Notes under the pieces: model-generated
What the model saw: only the letters and a program-made list of their open reading frames with translations
Database searches by the model: none
Told to the model about the DNA's origin: nothing
In this document: one piece after another, positions 1 to 10,308 of the stretch
How positions within the stretch are numbered: position 1 is the first letter of the stretch
Layout of the letters: the number at the start of each line of letters is the position of its first letter
Assembly (NCBI RefSeq): GCF_000208405.1
Contig: NC_015437.1
Span: 2,473,501 to 2,537,500 of the forward strand
Source of the DNA: Selenomonas sputigena ATCC 35185
GTDB lineage: Bacteria; Bacillota; Negativicutes; Selenomonadales; Selenomonadaceae
DNA length: 64,000 nucleotides
Direction of reading: 5' to 3'
Translations under genes and position numbers: made by a program

Positions 1-36
1 GATGTTGAAGCGGACGGTCAGGCTTTGCTTTTCCAT
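1..36 (-). CDS. 5' end of an unidentified gene, cut by the window edge
   Basis: The first 12 codons read MEKQSLTVRFNI from an ATG at 36 down to 1. The ATG follows the stop codon of the upstream binding-protein gene after a single base, so the two are almost certainly cotranscribed and translationally coupled. The basic, hydrophilic start leading into a hydrophobic stretch resembles the N-terminus of membrane sensors (histidine kinases, GGDEF proteins, chemoreceptors). That is only an inference, because the rest of the gene is outside the window. Confidence 0.55.
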   Translation of the reverse strand, partial: MEKQSLTVRFNI

Positions 37-37
37 G

Positions 38-952
38 TCACTCTCCCGAAAGGCGCTCGTGCGCGAGAAACTTCTGCCGCAGAGGCTCGTAAAGCCCGCC
101 GTCGGGCGGCACGAAGCGGTCGATGACCGCCGACTGCAGCACGGGACGCATGGCTTCGTCGTCCGCCATCTCATAGAAGATGCGGCGAAGCTGCTCCTTT
201 TCCTCGGGCGCGAGGTTCTGCCGCACGACGACGGGGCCGGTCGGAGCGACGGCAAGCTCGTCGATGATGCGCACCTTCGCGGCGAGCTGCGGATTCGTCT
301 GCTCGATATGCTCATAGATCTGGTTGTCGATGCTCGCTCCATCGGCGAGGTGGTTGGCGACCGCCCAGATCGACTTGTCGTGGTGGTGCGTGTAGAAGAT
401 GCGCCCGAAATACTGCTCGGGCGTCAGCCCTTCTTCGAGCAGACGGTAATCGACGGCGAGCCTGCCCGAATGACTGAGCGGATCGACGAAGGCGAAGACG
501 CGTCCTTTGAGCGAGGCGAAGTCCTCGATTTCGCTGTCGGCGGCGACGATGACGAAGGTGCGGTAGAGGATCGTGCCCTTCGTCTCGACCATGGCGAGAA
601 GCTCGATCGGCTCGTGGCCGCGGTACGCCGTATAAGCGCCCGTCGAGAGGAAGGCGACGTCGGCTTCGCCCGCCGCGACGAGCCTGTCAAGCTCTGCCGC
701 GCCGCGCTTCTGCACCATGGTGACGGGGCGGCCGAGCTTCTCGGCGAGGTAGGCGGTCATGCGCTCATAGGGGCGGCGCGTCTCCTCGGGACTCATGACA
801 GGCGCGAAGGCGATGACGAGCGGGCGCTCTGCAGCAGGTGCGGCAGGCGCGGCCGCATGACGCGTAAAGTCGATGAAGCCTTTCTCGTCGCCGCAGCCTG
901 CAAAAAGGAGCGCGAGGGCGACGAGGATCAGCAGGACTCCCTTCTTGGCCAT
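38..952 (-). CDS. PhnD-type phosphate/phosphonate-family substrate-binding lipoprotein
   Basis: This 304-residue protein starts with a lipoprotein signal peptide whose lipobox is LFAGC, so it should be anchored in the periplasm. The mature part has the features of the PhnD/SsuA-like solute-binding fold: a PLVIAFAPVMSPEETRRPYE opening, a KRGAAELDRLVAAGEADVAF segment and a central ligand-binding region around SHSGRLAVDY. The start is supported by AAGGAGG seven bases before the ATG. No ABC permease or ATPase lies next to it. It follows the dynamin gene after 66 bp and runs into a coupled partial gene, so it may present a ligand to a membrane sensor rather than to a transporter. The ligand cannot be told from sequence. 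Confidence 0.85.
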   Translation of the reverse strand: MAKKGVLLILVALALLFAGCGDEKGFIDFTRHAAAPAAPAAERPLVIAFAPVMSPEETRRPYERMTAYLAEKLGRPVTMVQKRGAAELDRLVAAGEADVAFLSTGAYTAYRGHEPIELLAMVETKGTILYRTFVIVAADSEIEDFASLKGRVFAFVDPLSHSGRLAVDYRLLEEGLTPEQYFGRIFYTHHHDKSIWAVANHLADGASIDNQIYEHIEQTNPQLAAKVRIIDELAVAPTGPVVVRQNLAPEEKEQLRRIFYEMADDEAMRPVLQSAVIDRFVPPDGGLYEPLRQKFLAHERLSGE

Positions 953-1018
953 ACTGTCACCTCCTTGCGAATGTTCGCATCTTTTGCGGGCTTTGCACGA
1001 AACGAGCCGCGCACCTTC

Positions 1019-4000
1019 TCAGAGCTTCGCGCGGATCTCGCGCAGTTTCGCCGCCGAAAGCCCGCCCGCCAGAGCGGCGCGGTGACCTTCGTAGTAGCCT
1101 TGCGCTTCCCTTTGCACATGGGCGAGCGCCGCCTCGAATACGGCGCGGCTGCCCGAAAGCACGCGCTCTTCGAGGCGTGCGCCCTCTCTTTCGAGATAGG
1201 CGCTGACCATGGGGCGAAGCCTTTCCTTGAGCGCCTCCGCCATGATCTTGCTGCCACCCTTTTCGAAGAACTGTGCGGGGCTCTTGAAGAGCGCAATTTC
1301 CTTGGCGAAGACCTGCGGCTCGACGTCGGCGAACGCCGTCGGAAACGAGAGGTCAAAGTCAAACTCCGTCGCTTCCATGCCGAAGGAGAAGTCGCGCTCG
1401 CCCTCGGAGAGCGTCTTTGCCAGCGTCTCCTGCAGTTCTTTGCCGCGCTTGGCGAGGAAGCGCTCCAAGCGCACGGCGGTCGCACGCATCTCCTGCGCGA
1501 GGTCGAAGCCGAGGCTCGCGAGAAGCTCCTTCATCGCCTTTTGGAGACTCGCTTTGCCGTGCTCGCGGCCGAGCGTCGCGGCGTTGAAGCTCAGGCGGAA
1601 CATGTCCTCATAGCGCAGGAAGACGCGCTCCGCGACGTAATAGAGAAGCTCCGCCTGCTCCTGCGCGGCGCGTTTTTCGATGCCTTCGCTGCTCTCTTTT
1701 TCGAGAATGTCCTTCGCCCGCGCCGCGTTCTTTTCGAGCGATTCGCGCCGCTCGGCCTTCTTCTCGGCACTTTCCTCGCTCTCTTCGATGAGGCGGCTCA
1801 AGAGCGTTTGGGCACGCGCATAGTCGCCTTCGGCGGCGCGTACGGCAAGGCCTGCGAGGTCGTGGAAAATGAAGTGGTGGAAAGCGTTCTCGAACTGCGT
1901 GCCGCGATGCTCGCCCGCGAGCTTTTCCTTGAGGATCGCAAGGCTCGATACGGCATGAAGGCGCGGCCTCTTGATGCCGAAGCGCGAGAGGTTCGCGCGC
2001 ACATAGGCGAGCACGTCGCTCGCGTCCTCCTCGCTCTCGGCGAGGTCAATGGCGTTGACGATGAAGAACATCTTGTCCATCTCGAAGGCGTCCTTGACGC
2101 GCCCGAGCTGCACGAGAAATTCGCTGTCGGCATGGGAAAAGGCGTGGTTGTAATACGTGACGAAGAGGATGGCGTCGGACTGGCGGATGAAGCGGAAGGA
2201 GAGGTCGGTGTGACGCGCGTTGATGGAGTCGGCGCCCGGCGTGTCAACGAGCGTGACGCCCCGACGCGTGAGGTCGCAGTCGCTATAGATCTCGATCTCC
2301 TCGACGAAGCATGCCTTGTCCTCGTCGACCGCGTAGGCGGCGAAGTCTTCGAGCGTGCAGTCGAGCCACGCGCCCGCCTTGCCCTCGAACATCGCGCGCC
2401 CCTTCTCGTAGGCGCGCAGGAAGGCCTGCTGCTGGCGCAGGTCGCTCGCTCTCGTCAGCACGTCCTCGACGAGAGCGGGCGCTTCCGCGAGAGTCTTCGC
2501 CTCGCGCTCGAAGGGCGCGAGGGCGCGGTTCAGATCGGCGAGCAGCATCGCTTCGTCCTTCAGGTGGACGCGCACCGTGCCGTGCGGCTTTTCCTTCGTC
2601 ACGGGCAGGATCTTCTGTATGACGGCGGTCGTCGGGTTCGGCGAGACGGGCAGAAGGTTCTCGCCGAGGAGCGCATTCGCAAAGGACGACTTGCCCGCGC
2701 TGAACGCGCCGAAGAGCGTCACGAGGTAGCCGTGCCCTTCGAGCCGCTCGGCACGCAGGGAGAGCTCTTCGGCGAGCCGCGAAAGCCCCGGCACGTCCGC
2801 GACGAGTTCGCCCGCGCGGCGAAGGCGCGGCGCCCATGCCGCAAGGTCTGCCCGCGCGGCGTCATCGGCAGGCAAAGCGGCGGCGCCCGCCTGCATTTCC
2901 TCCGCTTCCGCCGCCAGAGACGCAGCCTCGGCCGGCGCGTCCTTTTGCACCGCGCGCCCTGCCGCGTTGTCCGCCGCGCTCGGCGTGCCGTCGCCCTCTA
3001 CGATCTCGACCGCCTGCGGCACGAGCGTGAAGAGCGAAGCGTTTGCCGTGTCCGCGCGTTCCTCGCTCGCGAGAAGCTTCGCCAAGGCTTCCCGCTTCGC
3101 CTGGACGCGCTTCTTCGCCTGCCGCACGGCGAAGAGCGCCGCGACTTCTTCGGCCATGCCCGAAAGCTCTGCCTCGATGGCGGCGAGGCGCACGCCGTTC
3201 CGCTCCTCCATACGTGAGAGGAGATCGTCTCCGACGGCGGCGAGACGCGAGCGCGCGCACTCTTTGACCGCCTTTTCGAGCGCGGCCGTGTAGTTCAGCA
3301 CATAGCTGCCGTCGTAGCTCGTGCTCGCGCCTTCTTTTTGATTCTTTTCCAGCACATCTTCTTCAGGCAGAGCCGTGAAATTCTCGGCGAAGGCGGCGGC
3401 CGCCCCGCCCTCGATGTGTCGGTCGCGCGCAAAATCCTTCAGATACGTCGCGATGTGCCAATCGACCTGCAGCCGCACCTTCTCCGCGAGAGCCTGCCAC
3501 AGGCGCTCGCGGCGGGCAGCACGCTCCGCCGCCGTTTTCTTGCCGCGCCCAAAGAAGCCGACCTTGAAGCCGGGCGAGGAGGCTTCGAGGTAAAGACGCG
3601 CCAGTTCGCGCACCTCGTACGGCATCATGTAGGCGTTGGCGAGGATCTTTTCAATCCCCTCGTTGAAGGCGGCGCGTCCGTCCTCACGAAGGCTCTGTGC
3701 CTCCTGTTCCAAGGCGCGGCTGCCCGCCCAGAGCGCGTCGCGCTCCGCGACCGACAGAGGTTCGAGCACGCGGCGGGCGTCGGCAAGCCCCTTCTCCTCT
3801 GCCTTTTCCTCACGGCTTACGGCGTCGGCGCAGATCTTTTCGAGAGAGCGGGCGATCGATTCTTCGAGCGCCGCCGCACGATTTTCGAGCGCATCGCGCA
3901 GGAAGGCCTGCATCGCCTTGAAGTCGCTATGCGCGTGCGCCTCGTCCTTCATCGATGTGAAGAAAACCGCCTCGGGCGCGACGCCCCATGCGGCGAAAGC

Positions 4001-4651
4001 GTCCTTGACGCCGGCAGCAAACGCGGCGAAGGAAAGCTCCTCCTCGCGGTGCTTGTCGATCTGGTTGATGACGAGCGCGACGCGCTTTCCCGCTTCCGTC
4101 AGCGACTTCGTGAAGAGGAAGCTCTCCTCCGACTGCACATGGTTGTAGTCCATGACGTAGAAGATGAGGTCGGCGAGGTGGATTGCCTCTTCCGTCGCCA
4201 GGCGGTGCGCGGCATCGGTCGAGTCAATGCCCGGCGTGTCCATGAGCACGACGCCCGCAGGAAGAGATGCGGCCGCCGTCGAGATCTCGATGCTCTCGAT
4301 CGCCGTGCCGTCGCGGCAGAACGATTTCACGAGGTCGTAGTCGTAGGGCGCGAGGTAGCGGCGCGGCCTGCCTTCTCTAAAGCGTGCCTCGGCGTACTCT
4401 TCGCCGTGCCTGACGTAGACGAGGTTCGCGCTCGTCGGTATGGGACTCGACGGCAGGAGCATCGCGCCGAGGAGGCGGTTGATCATGCGCGACTTGCCCG
4501 CCGAAAAATGACCGCAGAAAGCGACGCCGAATTCGCCGCGCACGAGCTTTTCGGCAAGCTGGCGCACCTTGCGTGCGCTCGCCGCATCACCCTCGGCTGC
4601 AAAATGATCGTAAAGCCGCAGCAGTCGGCTCTTCAAGATGACGCTTTGCAT
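1019..4651 (-). CDS. dynA: Double dynamin-like GTPase (two dynamin units fused)
   Basis: This is a 1,210-residue protein with two complete dynamin-family GTPase units in tandem. Unit 1 has the P-loop GHFSAGKS near residues 47-54, a G3 motif DTPGIDS and a G4 motif NQID. Unit 2 has the P-loop GAFSAGKSS near residue 650, DTPGADS and NAID. Each GTPase is followed by a long helical, Glu/Ala/Arg-rich stalk. Length and architecture match Bacillus DynA (about 1,190 residues), a membrane-binding fusion dynamin linked to membrane repair and phage tolerance. The start at 4651 has an AAAGGAGG site; an upstream in-frame ATG at 4732 lacks one. The gene probably leads the transcript that includes the binding-protein gene downstream. 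The gene symbol is by homology of architecture. Confidence 0.92.
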   Translation of the reverse strand: MQSVILKSRLLRLYDHFAAEGDAASARKVRQLAEKLVRGEFGVAFCGHFSAGKSRMINRLLGAMLLPSSPIPTSANLVYVRHGEEYAEARFREGRPRRYLAPYDYDLVKSFCRDGTAIESIEISTAAASLPAGVVLMDTPGIDSTDAAHRLATEEAIHLADLIFYVMDYNHVQSEESFLFTKSLTEAGKRVALVINQIDKHREEELSFAAFAAGVKDAFAAWGVAPEAVFFTSMKDEAHAHSDFKAMQAFLRDALENRAAALEESIARSLEKICADAVSREEKAEEKGLADARRVLEPLSVAERDALWAGSRALEQEAQSLREDGRAAFNEGIEKILANAYMMPYEVRELARLYLEASSPGFKVGFFGRGKKTAAERAARRERLWQALAEKVRLQVDWHIATYLKDFARDRHIEGGAAAAFAENFTALPEEDVLEKNQKEGASTSYDGSYVLNYTAALEKAVKECARSRLAAVGDDLLSRMEERNGVRLAAIEAELSGMAEEVAALFAVRQAKKRVQAKREALAKLLASEERADTANASLFTLVPQAVEIVEGDGTPSAADNAAGRAVQKDAPAEAASLAAEAEEMQAGAAALPADDAARADLAAWAPRLRRAGELVADVPGLSRLAEELSLRAERLEGHGYLVTLFGAFSAGKSSFANALLGENLLPVSPNPTTAVIQKILPVTKEKPHGTVRVHLKDEAMLLADLNRALAPFEREAKTLAEAPALVEDVLTRASDLRQQQAFLRAYEKGRAMFEGKAGAWLDCTLEDFAAYAVDEDKACFVEEIEIYSDCDLTRRGVTLVDTPGADSINARHTDLSFRFIRQSDAILFVTYYNHAFSHADSEFLVQLGRVKDAFEMDKMFFIVNAIDLAESEEDASDVLAYVRANLSRFGIKRPRLHAVSSLAILKEKLAGEHRGTQFENAFHHFIFHDLAGLAVRAAEGDYARAQTLLSRLIEESEESAEKKAERRESLEKNAARAKDILEKESSEGIEKRAAQEQAELLYYVAERVFLRYEDMFRLSFNAATLGREHGKASLQKAMKELLASLGFDLAQEMRATAVRLERFLAKRGKELQETLAKTLSEGERDFSFGMEATEFDFDLSFPTAFADVEPQVFAKEIALFKSPAQFFEKGGSKIMAEALKERLRPMVSAYLEREGARLEERVLSGSRAVFEAALAHVQREAQGYYEGHRAALAGGLSAAKLREIRAKL

Positions 4652-4754
4652 AGATCCTCCTTTGACTTCGCCCTTGCTTTCTGCCGCCGTATGGATTACG
4701 ATGGAAGTCAGAACGTCTTGCATGAGCGGCAAACCTGCAGGGAAAGGAATCGAA

Positions 4755-6173
4755 ATGATAGAAACTCTTCAAAACCTGAAAAAAGAAGGCATACGGCTCT
4801 ACTATTTCCTGCCGGACTTCCAAGCGCCGGAAGCCGTATGGCGCACGGTATTCGATCGATACGTCAAAATCTTTTGCGCGGCAGACAACGTGGCGCTGCT
4901 GCTTGACTTGTCCGCCGCAGAAGGAGTTCAAGAGCCGCTGGCGCAGTTCAGTCAAGCGCTTGACGCGCTCGGCGACGACGCGCCGGCGGTACTGACCTTC
5001 GAAAGTGAGGCGGCGCTGTCTTCTGCCGCGCTTCGTCTGGCGGACGTCTTGATCCTCACGAGAGAAGAGCGTTCGCTGCGCCTCTTGAACCACCTCGAAA
5101 CGCAGCCGCGAATCCTTTACGGCGGCGATGCGGCAATCTTTTCCCGCGACGAAGCGCGCGGGGACGATACGCATTTCGATGTGTCCGTCTGCATTCTCAC
5201 CTATCGGTCGGATTTTCTGAAGCTCGAAAGGACGCTCGCTTCCGTCGTTGAGCAGAAGGGCTGCTCGTTCGAGATCGTCATCGCCGATGACGGCTCGGAA
5301 GATTTCCCGAGGAAGGCCATCGAAGATGCTCTCGCTTCCAAGGGATTCACAGCCTACAAGATTCTTCAAGCACCCAAAAATCAAGGTGTCGTACACAATG
5401 TGTACCGCGCCTTTTCCCATGCGCGAGGGAAGTACATCAAGAACATCTCTCCCGGCGACTACCTGTACAGCGACCATGTATTGGCCGACATGTTCCGTTT
5501 CATGGAAGAGAGCGGGTATCCGGCCGCCTTCGGACGCGCCTGCTACTATCGTGAAGAGGGCGGGTATTATCATATATTGGATGAAATGCACCCGCGGAAT
5601 TTGGAGCCGTATGAAAGGAACGACTTCGCCGCAGCAAGAAGGGCGCATCTTCTATGTCAGGATTACCCGATCGGCGCCGCCTTCATGACGCGCCGCAAGC
5701 TCCTCATGCAGTACACGAAGCCACTGCTGGGCAAGGCCGTTCATCTCGAAGACCGCGCCTACACCCTCATGATCGCCGACGGCATCGACATCGGCTTCTG
5801 GAATCACAACCTCATCTGGTACGAGTACGGCAGCGGCATATCGACGAGCACGGACGAACGCCGACAGGCGCAGGTCATCCGTGACAATCAAGCATGCTTC
5901 GCGCTGATCGCCGAAAAGTATCCGGAGCTTTCCAGCTGGTGCAAGTGGCACATCTTCAACGAAGAGGATATGGAAGATGCGTGGCTCGACTATTACGAAG
6001 AAGTGAAAGACTACTATCAAAAGGTCGATGCGTCCGTCGCCGAAGCGAAAAGGAGAGGGCAATGGATATATCTGCAGGATGTCGAGCCGAAAGCGCTGGA
6101 AAGGATTGTTCAGGCAGAAGTCATCCTGCCTCCTATAGACGCATCGAAATCTTCCGCCACGTCTCCTTCGTGA
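4755..6173 (+). CDS. Family 2 glycosyltransferase
   Basis: This 472-residue protein has an N-terminal domain of about 140 residues without an obvious family, then a GT-A glycosyltransferase domain. The GT-A domain begins at [20 protein letters not shown], with the nucleotide-sugar motif ADDGSED near residue 178 and a later [12 protein letters not shown] segment. There are no transmembrane helices, so it is probably a cytosolic enzyme of cell-surface glycan synthesis. The start at 4755 follows AGGGAAAGGA; ATGs at 4722 and further upstream overlap the dynamin 5' end and lack a ribosome site. It is divergent from the dynamin gene. Its last 41 bp overlap the convergent DUF169 gene, so the two 3' ends are antisense. 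Donor and acceptor are unknown. Confidence 0.85.
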   Translation: MIETLQNLKKEGIRLYYFLPDFQAPEAVWRTVFDRYVKIFCAADNVALLLDLSAAEGVQEPLAQFSQALDALGDDAPAVLTFESEAALSSAALRLADVLILTREERSLRLLNHLETQPRILYGGDAAIFSRDEARGDDTHFDVSVCILTYRSDFLKLERTLASVVEQKGCSFEIVIADDGSEDFPRKAIEDALASKGFTAYKILQAPKNQGVVHNVYRAFSHARGKYIKNISPGDYLYSDHVLADMFRFMEESGYPAAFGRACYYREEGGYYHILDEMHPRNLEPYERNDFAAARRAHLLCQDYPIGAAFMTRRKLLMQYTKPLLGKAVHLEDRAYTLMIADGIDIGFWNHNLIWYEYGSGISTSTDERRQAQVIRDNQACFALIAEKYPELSSWCKWHIFNEEDMEDAWLDYYEEVKDYYQKVDASVAEAKRRGQWIYLQDVEPKALERIVQAEVILPPIDASKSSATSPS

Positions 6174-6852
6174 GGAAGCTTCCCTCCGCCTCACGCTCCA
6201 TCTCCAGGAAGCGGCTGTACGGTATCCCAAAAGAAAGCATATCCTTCGGGATGCACTTCCTCGCCGAAGGATCGGTCAGCCCGATGAAGCAGCTCTTGCC
6301 GCCGTCCTGCTCCTCGGTCACCGGATAGAGCACCGCCTGGGCGCATCCCGCACCGAAGAGCAGCTTGACGTTGTCCTGCGTCCTCTTGTCGTAGTTCGCG
6401 AGCGTAGCAAGAGCCGAGATCTGATCGGCATTGACGAGGAAGATCACCGCGAGCGGGCGCTCCTCGGGCAGGACATCTCGCAAGGGCTTACAGACGACAT
6501 AGGGCTTGCCGTCATGACGCTTGATGTTCTCGATGAAGTCCCGCGCCAATTCCGGCGTTTTCTTGTAGAACTCGCCTTCTCTGCCGATATGCTCGCTTCC
6601 CGTTGAGAGGAAATATTCGATCCAACCGTGCGGGTAATCCTGAAAGCCCAATCCCGTCTTCGCACCGAGACAGGCGGTCGTCTTTTCAGCAAAAACGGCC
6701 GTCTTTCCCTTGCTTGCGGTCAGAAGCAAGGCGACCGAGCATCCCCAAACGCCTTCCTTGAACTGCACGGCGTTCTCAGGCGCCGCATCCGCATGAAGCA
6801 CTGCTACGGGTTGGTTTTTCAGATGGATCAGTTTTGCGATTTTGCTTTCCAT
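6133..6852 (-). CDS. DUF169 family protein
   Basis: This 239-residue soluble protein matches the DUF169 pattern: an N-terminal [11 protein letters not shown] segment, a conserved Cys in [11 protein letters not shown], a second Cys in [13 protein letters not shown], and a C-terminal [12 protein letters not shown]-type segment with CFIGL. The biochemical role of this family is not established; its members are frequent in anaerobes. The start at 6852 is preceded by AAAGGAGCG. It lies 94 bp downstream of trkH on the same strand and may be the last gene of that operon. It ends inside the convergent glycosyltransferase gene. Confidence 0.8.
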   Translation of the reverse strand: MESKIAKLIHLKNQPVAVLHADAAPENAVQFKEGVWGCSVALLLTASKGKTAVFAEKTTACLGAKTGLGFQDYPHGWIEYFLSTGSEHIGREGEFYKKTPELARDFIENIKRHDGKPYVVCKPLRDVLPEERPLAVIFLVNADQISALATLANYDKRTQDNVKLLFGAGCAQAVLYPVTEEQDGGKSCFIGLTDPSARKCIPKDMLSFGIPYSRFLEMEREAEGSFLTKETWRKISMRL

Positions 6853-6945
6853 GAATCGTCGCGCTCCTTTTGCTAAAACAAATCGCTGTGCGATCCTGTC
6901 CTCGTGAGATACAAGATCAAGGTTTCTTCAATATATTTTCCGTCA

Positions 6946-8397
6946 TCACCAATTCTTCTTCGACCGCCAGAACGACGGATAGAGCATGACGAGCAGCGTG
7001 AAGAATTCGAGCCGGCCGAGCAGCATGGCGAAGCAGAGGATGCCCTTCGTGAAGTCGGAAAGTCCCGCGTAGTTCTCCGTCGCGCCCGCGATGCCAAACG
7101 CAGGGCCGATGCAGCCGACGGTCGTCACGCTGATGCCGATGGCATCAAAGGTCTTGATGTTGTCCGCCGTCATGAGCACGGCGAAAAAGGCGATGGAGAG
7201 GACGTAGAGGAAGAAGAAGACCGCCGTGCGGTGGAGTGTCGCCTCGTCGACGCTCGCGCCGTTGATGCGCACGGGCGTCGTGACGCGCGGGTGAAGCTTT
7301 TCCAGCACGATCGTGCGCACCATGCGAAAGAGCACGAGGATGCGCGCGATCTTGAGTCCCGCCGCCGTCGAGCCGACGCAGCCGCCCGTGAGCATGAGGA
7401 GAAGCAGGATGCCTTTGGAAAAGCCCGGCCAAAGTTCGTAGTCGGCGGAGACGAAGCCCGTCGTCGAGAGCGACGTCGCCTGAAAGAGCGCGAAGCGCAA
7501 AGCGTCGGGCACGTTGTAAAGCCCTCGGTAGAAAAGATTCGCCGCGATGAGCAGCACGGCGCCGCCGACGATGCCTAAGTACGCCTTGAACTCGGAGTTG
7601 CGCCAGAGCACCTGTGGCCCTTTCTTGTAAACCCGGTAGTAGAGCCCAAAGCTGCCGCCTGAGATGAACATGAAGAGCGACATCCATAGCTCGATGGCAG
7701 GACTTCCGAAATGCGCGGCGCTCGCGTTGTACGTCGAGAAGCCGCCCGTGCCGATCGTCGACATCGCATGGTTGACGGCGTCGAGCGCACTCATGCCGCA
7801 GGCGAAGAAGGCGAGGAACGCCGCGCCCGTCAGGACGACGTAGATGCGAAAGAGCACGCTCGTGAGGTCCTTGAGGCGCGGCAGGACGCGCTCCGATCCC
7901 TGTGCGCTCGATTCGGCGTTGTACATCGTGATGGCGCCCTGCCCCGTCGCGGGCAAAAGAGCGATGAAGATGACGATGATGCCGAGGCCGCCGAGCCAAT
8001 GCGTGAGGCTTCGCCAGAGGAGCACGCCCTGAGGCAGGGCCTCGATGTCTTCGACGACGGTCGCGCCCGTGCCCGTGAAGCCCGATATGCTCTCAAAGAC
8101 GCCGTCGAGGTAGCCGAGATAGCCGCCCAGAAGGTACGGCAGCATGCCGAGGAAGGTCGCCAGAAGCCAGCCGCCGCCCGTGATGGCGATGCCCTCGCGA
8201 AGCGTCAGACGTTCGCCCGGCTCTTTTCCTGCGCGGCGAAGCGCCGTGCCCGCCGCTGCACTCAAGAGGGCTGTAGCGAAGAGCGGCAAGCGAGAGGATT
8301 CGACGTACCACAGGGAAACGGCGAGCGGCACGAGGAAAATCAGCCCTTCGGCCTGCGCGATGCGCCCCAAAAAGTACGCCACGACCTTGATGTCCAA
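6946..8397 (-). CDS. trkH: TrkH-family potassium uptake membrane subunit
   Basis: This 483-residue protein has the usual TrkH length and the fourfold repeated M1-pore-M2 layout. All four selectivity-filter-like segments are visible: GFTGTGATV, STIGTGGFST, SLSTTGFVS and SVTTVGCIG. It should form the K+-conducting pore in the inner membrane, gated by a cytosolic TrkA/KtrA protein that is not encoded in this window. Translation appears to start at a TTG at 8397 with GGGAGGG eight bases upstream. It follows the phosphorylase gene by only 18 bp, so it is probably cotranscribed with the menaquinone genes, an unusual partner for a K+ channel. Confidence 0.95.
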   Translation of the reverse strand: MDIKVVAYFLGRIAQAEGLIFLVPLAVSLWYVESSRLPLFATALLSAAAGTALRRAGKEPGERLTLREGIAITGGGWLLATFLGMLPYLLGGYLGYLDGVFESISGFTGTGATVVEDIEALPQGVLLWRSLTHWLGGLGIIVIFIALLPATGQGAITMYNAESSAQGSERVLPRLKDLTSVLFRIYVVLTGAAFLAFFACGMSALDAVNHAMSTIGTGGFSTYNASAAHFGSPAIELWMSLFMFISGGSFGLYYRVYKKGPQVLWRNSEFKAYLGIVGGAVLLIAANLFYRGLYNVPDALRFALFQATSLSTTGFVSADYELWPGFSKGILLLLMLTGGCVGSTAAGLKIARILVLFRMVRTIVLEKLHPRVTTPVRINGASVDEATLHRTAVFFFLYVLSIAFFAVLMTADNIKTFDAIGISVTTVGCIGPAFGIAGATENYAGLSDFTKGILCFAMLLGRLEFFTLLVMLYPSFWRSKKNW

Positions 8398-8415
8398 AGG
8401 AGAAGCCCTCCCTTT

Positions 8416-9267
8416 CTACCCCTTGTCGGACGCCTCGTTGTAGACGTCCTTCAAGAGGGTTTCCTTGCGAAGCGCGAGGCACTCGCAATGGCGCTCCTTC
8501 GCCGCTGTTTCCCGAATCGTTTCTGCGAGCACCTCGCCGATCATCGGCGCGTCGTCGTAGAAGATGTCCTTCATCGTGCCGTACGACCACTTGGGTCGGA
8601 TGCCCTCGCCGTAGTTCACGACGTAGTAAAGCCCCGCGTAGCACGCGCCGATCTCACGCGCGAGGTAGACCTCGGGGCAGATGCTCTGCCCGATGATGTC
8701 GGCGCAGCCCTTGAGCATGGCGACTTCAGCAGGACTCTCGAAGTGGCGCCCATCGGTGCACGCGTAAATGCCGCGGTCGAAGATGCGACCCGAAAAGCGC
8801 TTCTTCGTCGCCGCCAGAAGCGAAGCGCGAAGCTCGGGGCAGAGGGCATCGCGCATGATGAGCAGATACCTGCCGTCGAGCATGACGTCCTTGCGGTTCG
8901 AGAGGTCGAGATAATCGTCGGGAATCAGGAAATCGCGCGGATCGAGCAAATGATTCGCCGTGCCGACGCCGCCCTCGGAGAGGACGCGCACGACGCCGGC
9001 CTCGCGGAAGACCCAGAAGACTTGGCGCGAAGCGTCGGCACGCGTCACGCCCGAGCGCCAGCCGTGCATACGGCACGAGAGCGCACGCACCTCGCCGACC
9101 GAGAACAGGCGAAAAGCGGGACTCTTTCCGTAGGGCGTGTCAAAGATGAGATTGTCGGCGAGAATTTTTATATCCTTATCGGGAAGACGCGCGGGAAAAT
9201 CACTCGAAAGCGTGCCCGAGCCGCCGACGACGCCAAACGATGCGGCGGGAATTTCTTGCTGTGCCAT
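8416..9267 (-). CDS. MTAP-family purine nucleoside phosphorylase, probably in the futalosine pathway
   Basis: This 283-residue protein belongs to the methylthioadenosine phosphorylase/PNP family: phosphate-loop GVVGGSG near residue 12, DTPYGKSP, CRMHGWR in place of the usual RHGxxH, and SEGGVGTANHLLDPRDF. The C-terminal specificity segment reads QSICPEVYLARE where canonical MTAP has MSTxPE. Its ATG directly abuts the mqnC stop codon. Given mqnE and mqnC immediately upstream, the likely substrate is 6-amino-6-deoxyfutalosine, which must lose adenine before MqnC acts; bacteria usually use an MTAN- or MqnB-type hydrolase there. Family assignment is firm, substrate is inference. A conventional role in methylthioadenosine salvage remains possible. 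Confidence 0.85.
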   Translation of the reverse strand: MAQQEIPAASFGVVGGSGTLSSDFPARLPDKDIKILADNLIFDTPYGKSPAFRLFSVGEVRALSCRMHGWRSGVTRADASRQVFWVFREAGVVRVLSEGGVGTANHLLDPRDFLIPDDYLDLSNRKDVMLDGRYLLIMRDALCPELRASLLAATKKRFSGRIFDRGIYACTDGRHFESPAEVAMLKGCADIIGQSICPEVYLAREIGACYAGLYYVVNYGEGIRPKWSYGTMKDIFYDDAPMIGEVLAETIRETAAKERHCECLALRKETLLKDVYNEASDKG

Positions 9268-10308
9268 TTATTCTCTCCTTTCGCTGAAGGTTTTCAAAAC
9301 ACGGTACTCCGTATCGCGCTGCGCGGCTTCTCTGCCCGCGCCTTGAATCAGGCGCACCATCTTCTGAATCGACATCTCGTAGCGCGTGCCCGCCGCCTTG
9401 ACGACGTTCTCTTCGAGCATGACGCTGCCGAGGTCGTCCGCGCCGAAGCCCAGCGTCAGCTGCCCGATGCGCTCGCCCTGCGTGACCCACGAGCCTTGGA
9501 TGTGCGCGATGTTGTCGAGGTAGAGGCGCGTCAGAGCCAGCGTCGTCAGGTAGTCCCACGAGCTTGTCTTCTCGCCGCCAAGCTCCGTGTGGCCGGGCTG
9601 AAATGTCCATGTGATGAAGGCGCGGAAGCCCCCCGTCTCATCCTGCAGGCGGCGCACCTTCTCCATGTGCTCGATGCGGTCGGCCATCGTCTCGCCGAAG
9701 CCGATGACCATCGTCGCCGTGCTCTCCATGCCGATCGTGTGCGCCGTCTTCATGATGCGCAGCCAGTCGTCCGTCATGATCTTCTTCGGCGCAATCCTCT
9801 TGCGGATGCGGTCGACAAGGATCTCCGCGCCGCCGCCCGGCAGGCTGTCAAGTCCCGCCGCCTGCAGCCGCTTCAATGTCTCCTCGACGGAAAGCCCCGC
9901 CTTCTCTGCGAAATAGAGGATCTCTGTCGCCGTGAAAGAGTGGATCGTCAGCATGGGAAACTCGCGCTTCAAACGGCGCAGCATTTCCTCGTAATAGGCA
10001 AGACCCAGCTCCGGATGCAGACCGCCCTGAATCATCAGCTGCGTGCCGCCCGCCTCGACCGTCTCACGCGCCTTTTCGAGGATTTCCTCGTAGGAGAGCA
10101 GGTAGGCGTCCGCCGCGTCCAAGCGGCGGTAGAAGGCGCAGAAGCTGCACTCGTTGCGGCAGATGTTCGTGTAGTTGATGTTGCGGTCAACGATGAACGT
10201 CGTGCGGTTGCCGTAGCGCGCGCGCCGCACGACATCGGCCTCGCGTCCGAGCGCGATCGGATCTTGTGCGAGGAGAAGAGCCTCGCCCTCCTTTTCCGTC
10301 AGGCGCAT
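9268..10308 (-). CDS. mqnC: Dehypoxanthine futalosine cyclase (cyclic DHFL synthase)
   Basis: This 346-residue radical SAM enzyme has its [4Fe-4S] cluster motif CxxxCxxC at C50, C54 and C57 (CRNECSFCAF), followed by the family motifs GGTQLMIQGGLHPEL and LDSLPGGGAEIL. MqnC closes dehypoxanthine futalosine to the cyclic intermediate in menaquinone synthesis by the futalosine route. The ATG at 10308 overlaps the TAA of mqnE by one base (TAATG), which makes translational coupling very likely. The downstream phosphorylase begins directly after its stop. The open frame extends upstream of 10308 inside mqnE, but only this start gives a protein of family length. Confidence 0.96.
   Translation of the reverse strand: MRLTEKEGEALLLAQDPIALGREADVVRRARYGNRTTFIVDRNINYTNICRNECSFCAFYRRLDAADAYLLSYEEILEKARETVEAGGTQLMIQGGLHPELGLAYYEEMLRRLKREFPMLTIHSFTATEILYFAEKAGLSVEETLKRLQAAGLDSLPGGGAEILVDRIRKRIAPKKIMTDDWLRIMKTAHTIGMESTATMVIGFGETMADRIEHMEKVRRLQDETGGFRAFITWTFQPGHTELGGEKTSSWDYLTTLALTRLYLDNIAHIQGSWVTQGERIGQLTLGFGADDLGSVMLEENVVKAAGTRYEMSIQKMVRLIQGAGREAAQRDTEYRVLKTFSERRE

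Noticed and set aside
2-3217. A 1,071-codon open frame on the plus strand opposite the dynamin and binding-protein genes
   Set aside because: It is a shadow of GC-rich genes on the other strand: Arg/Glu/Leu/His-rich, no family motifs, and it spans two real genes and their intergenic gap.
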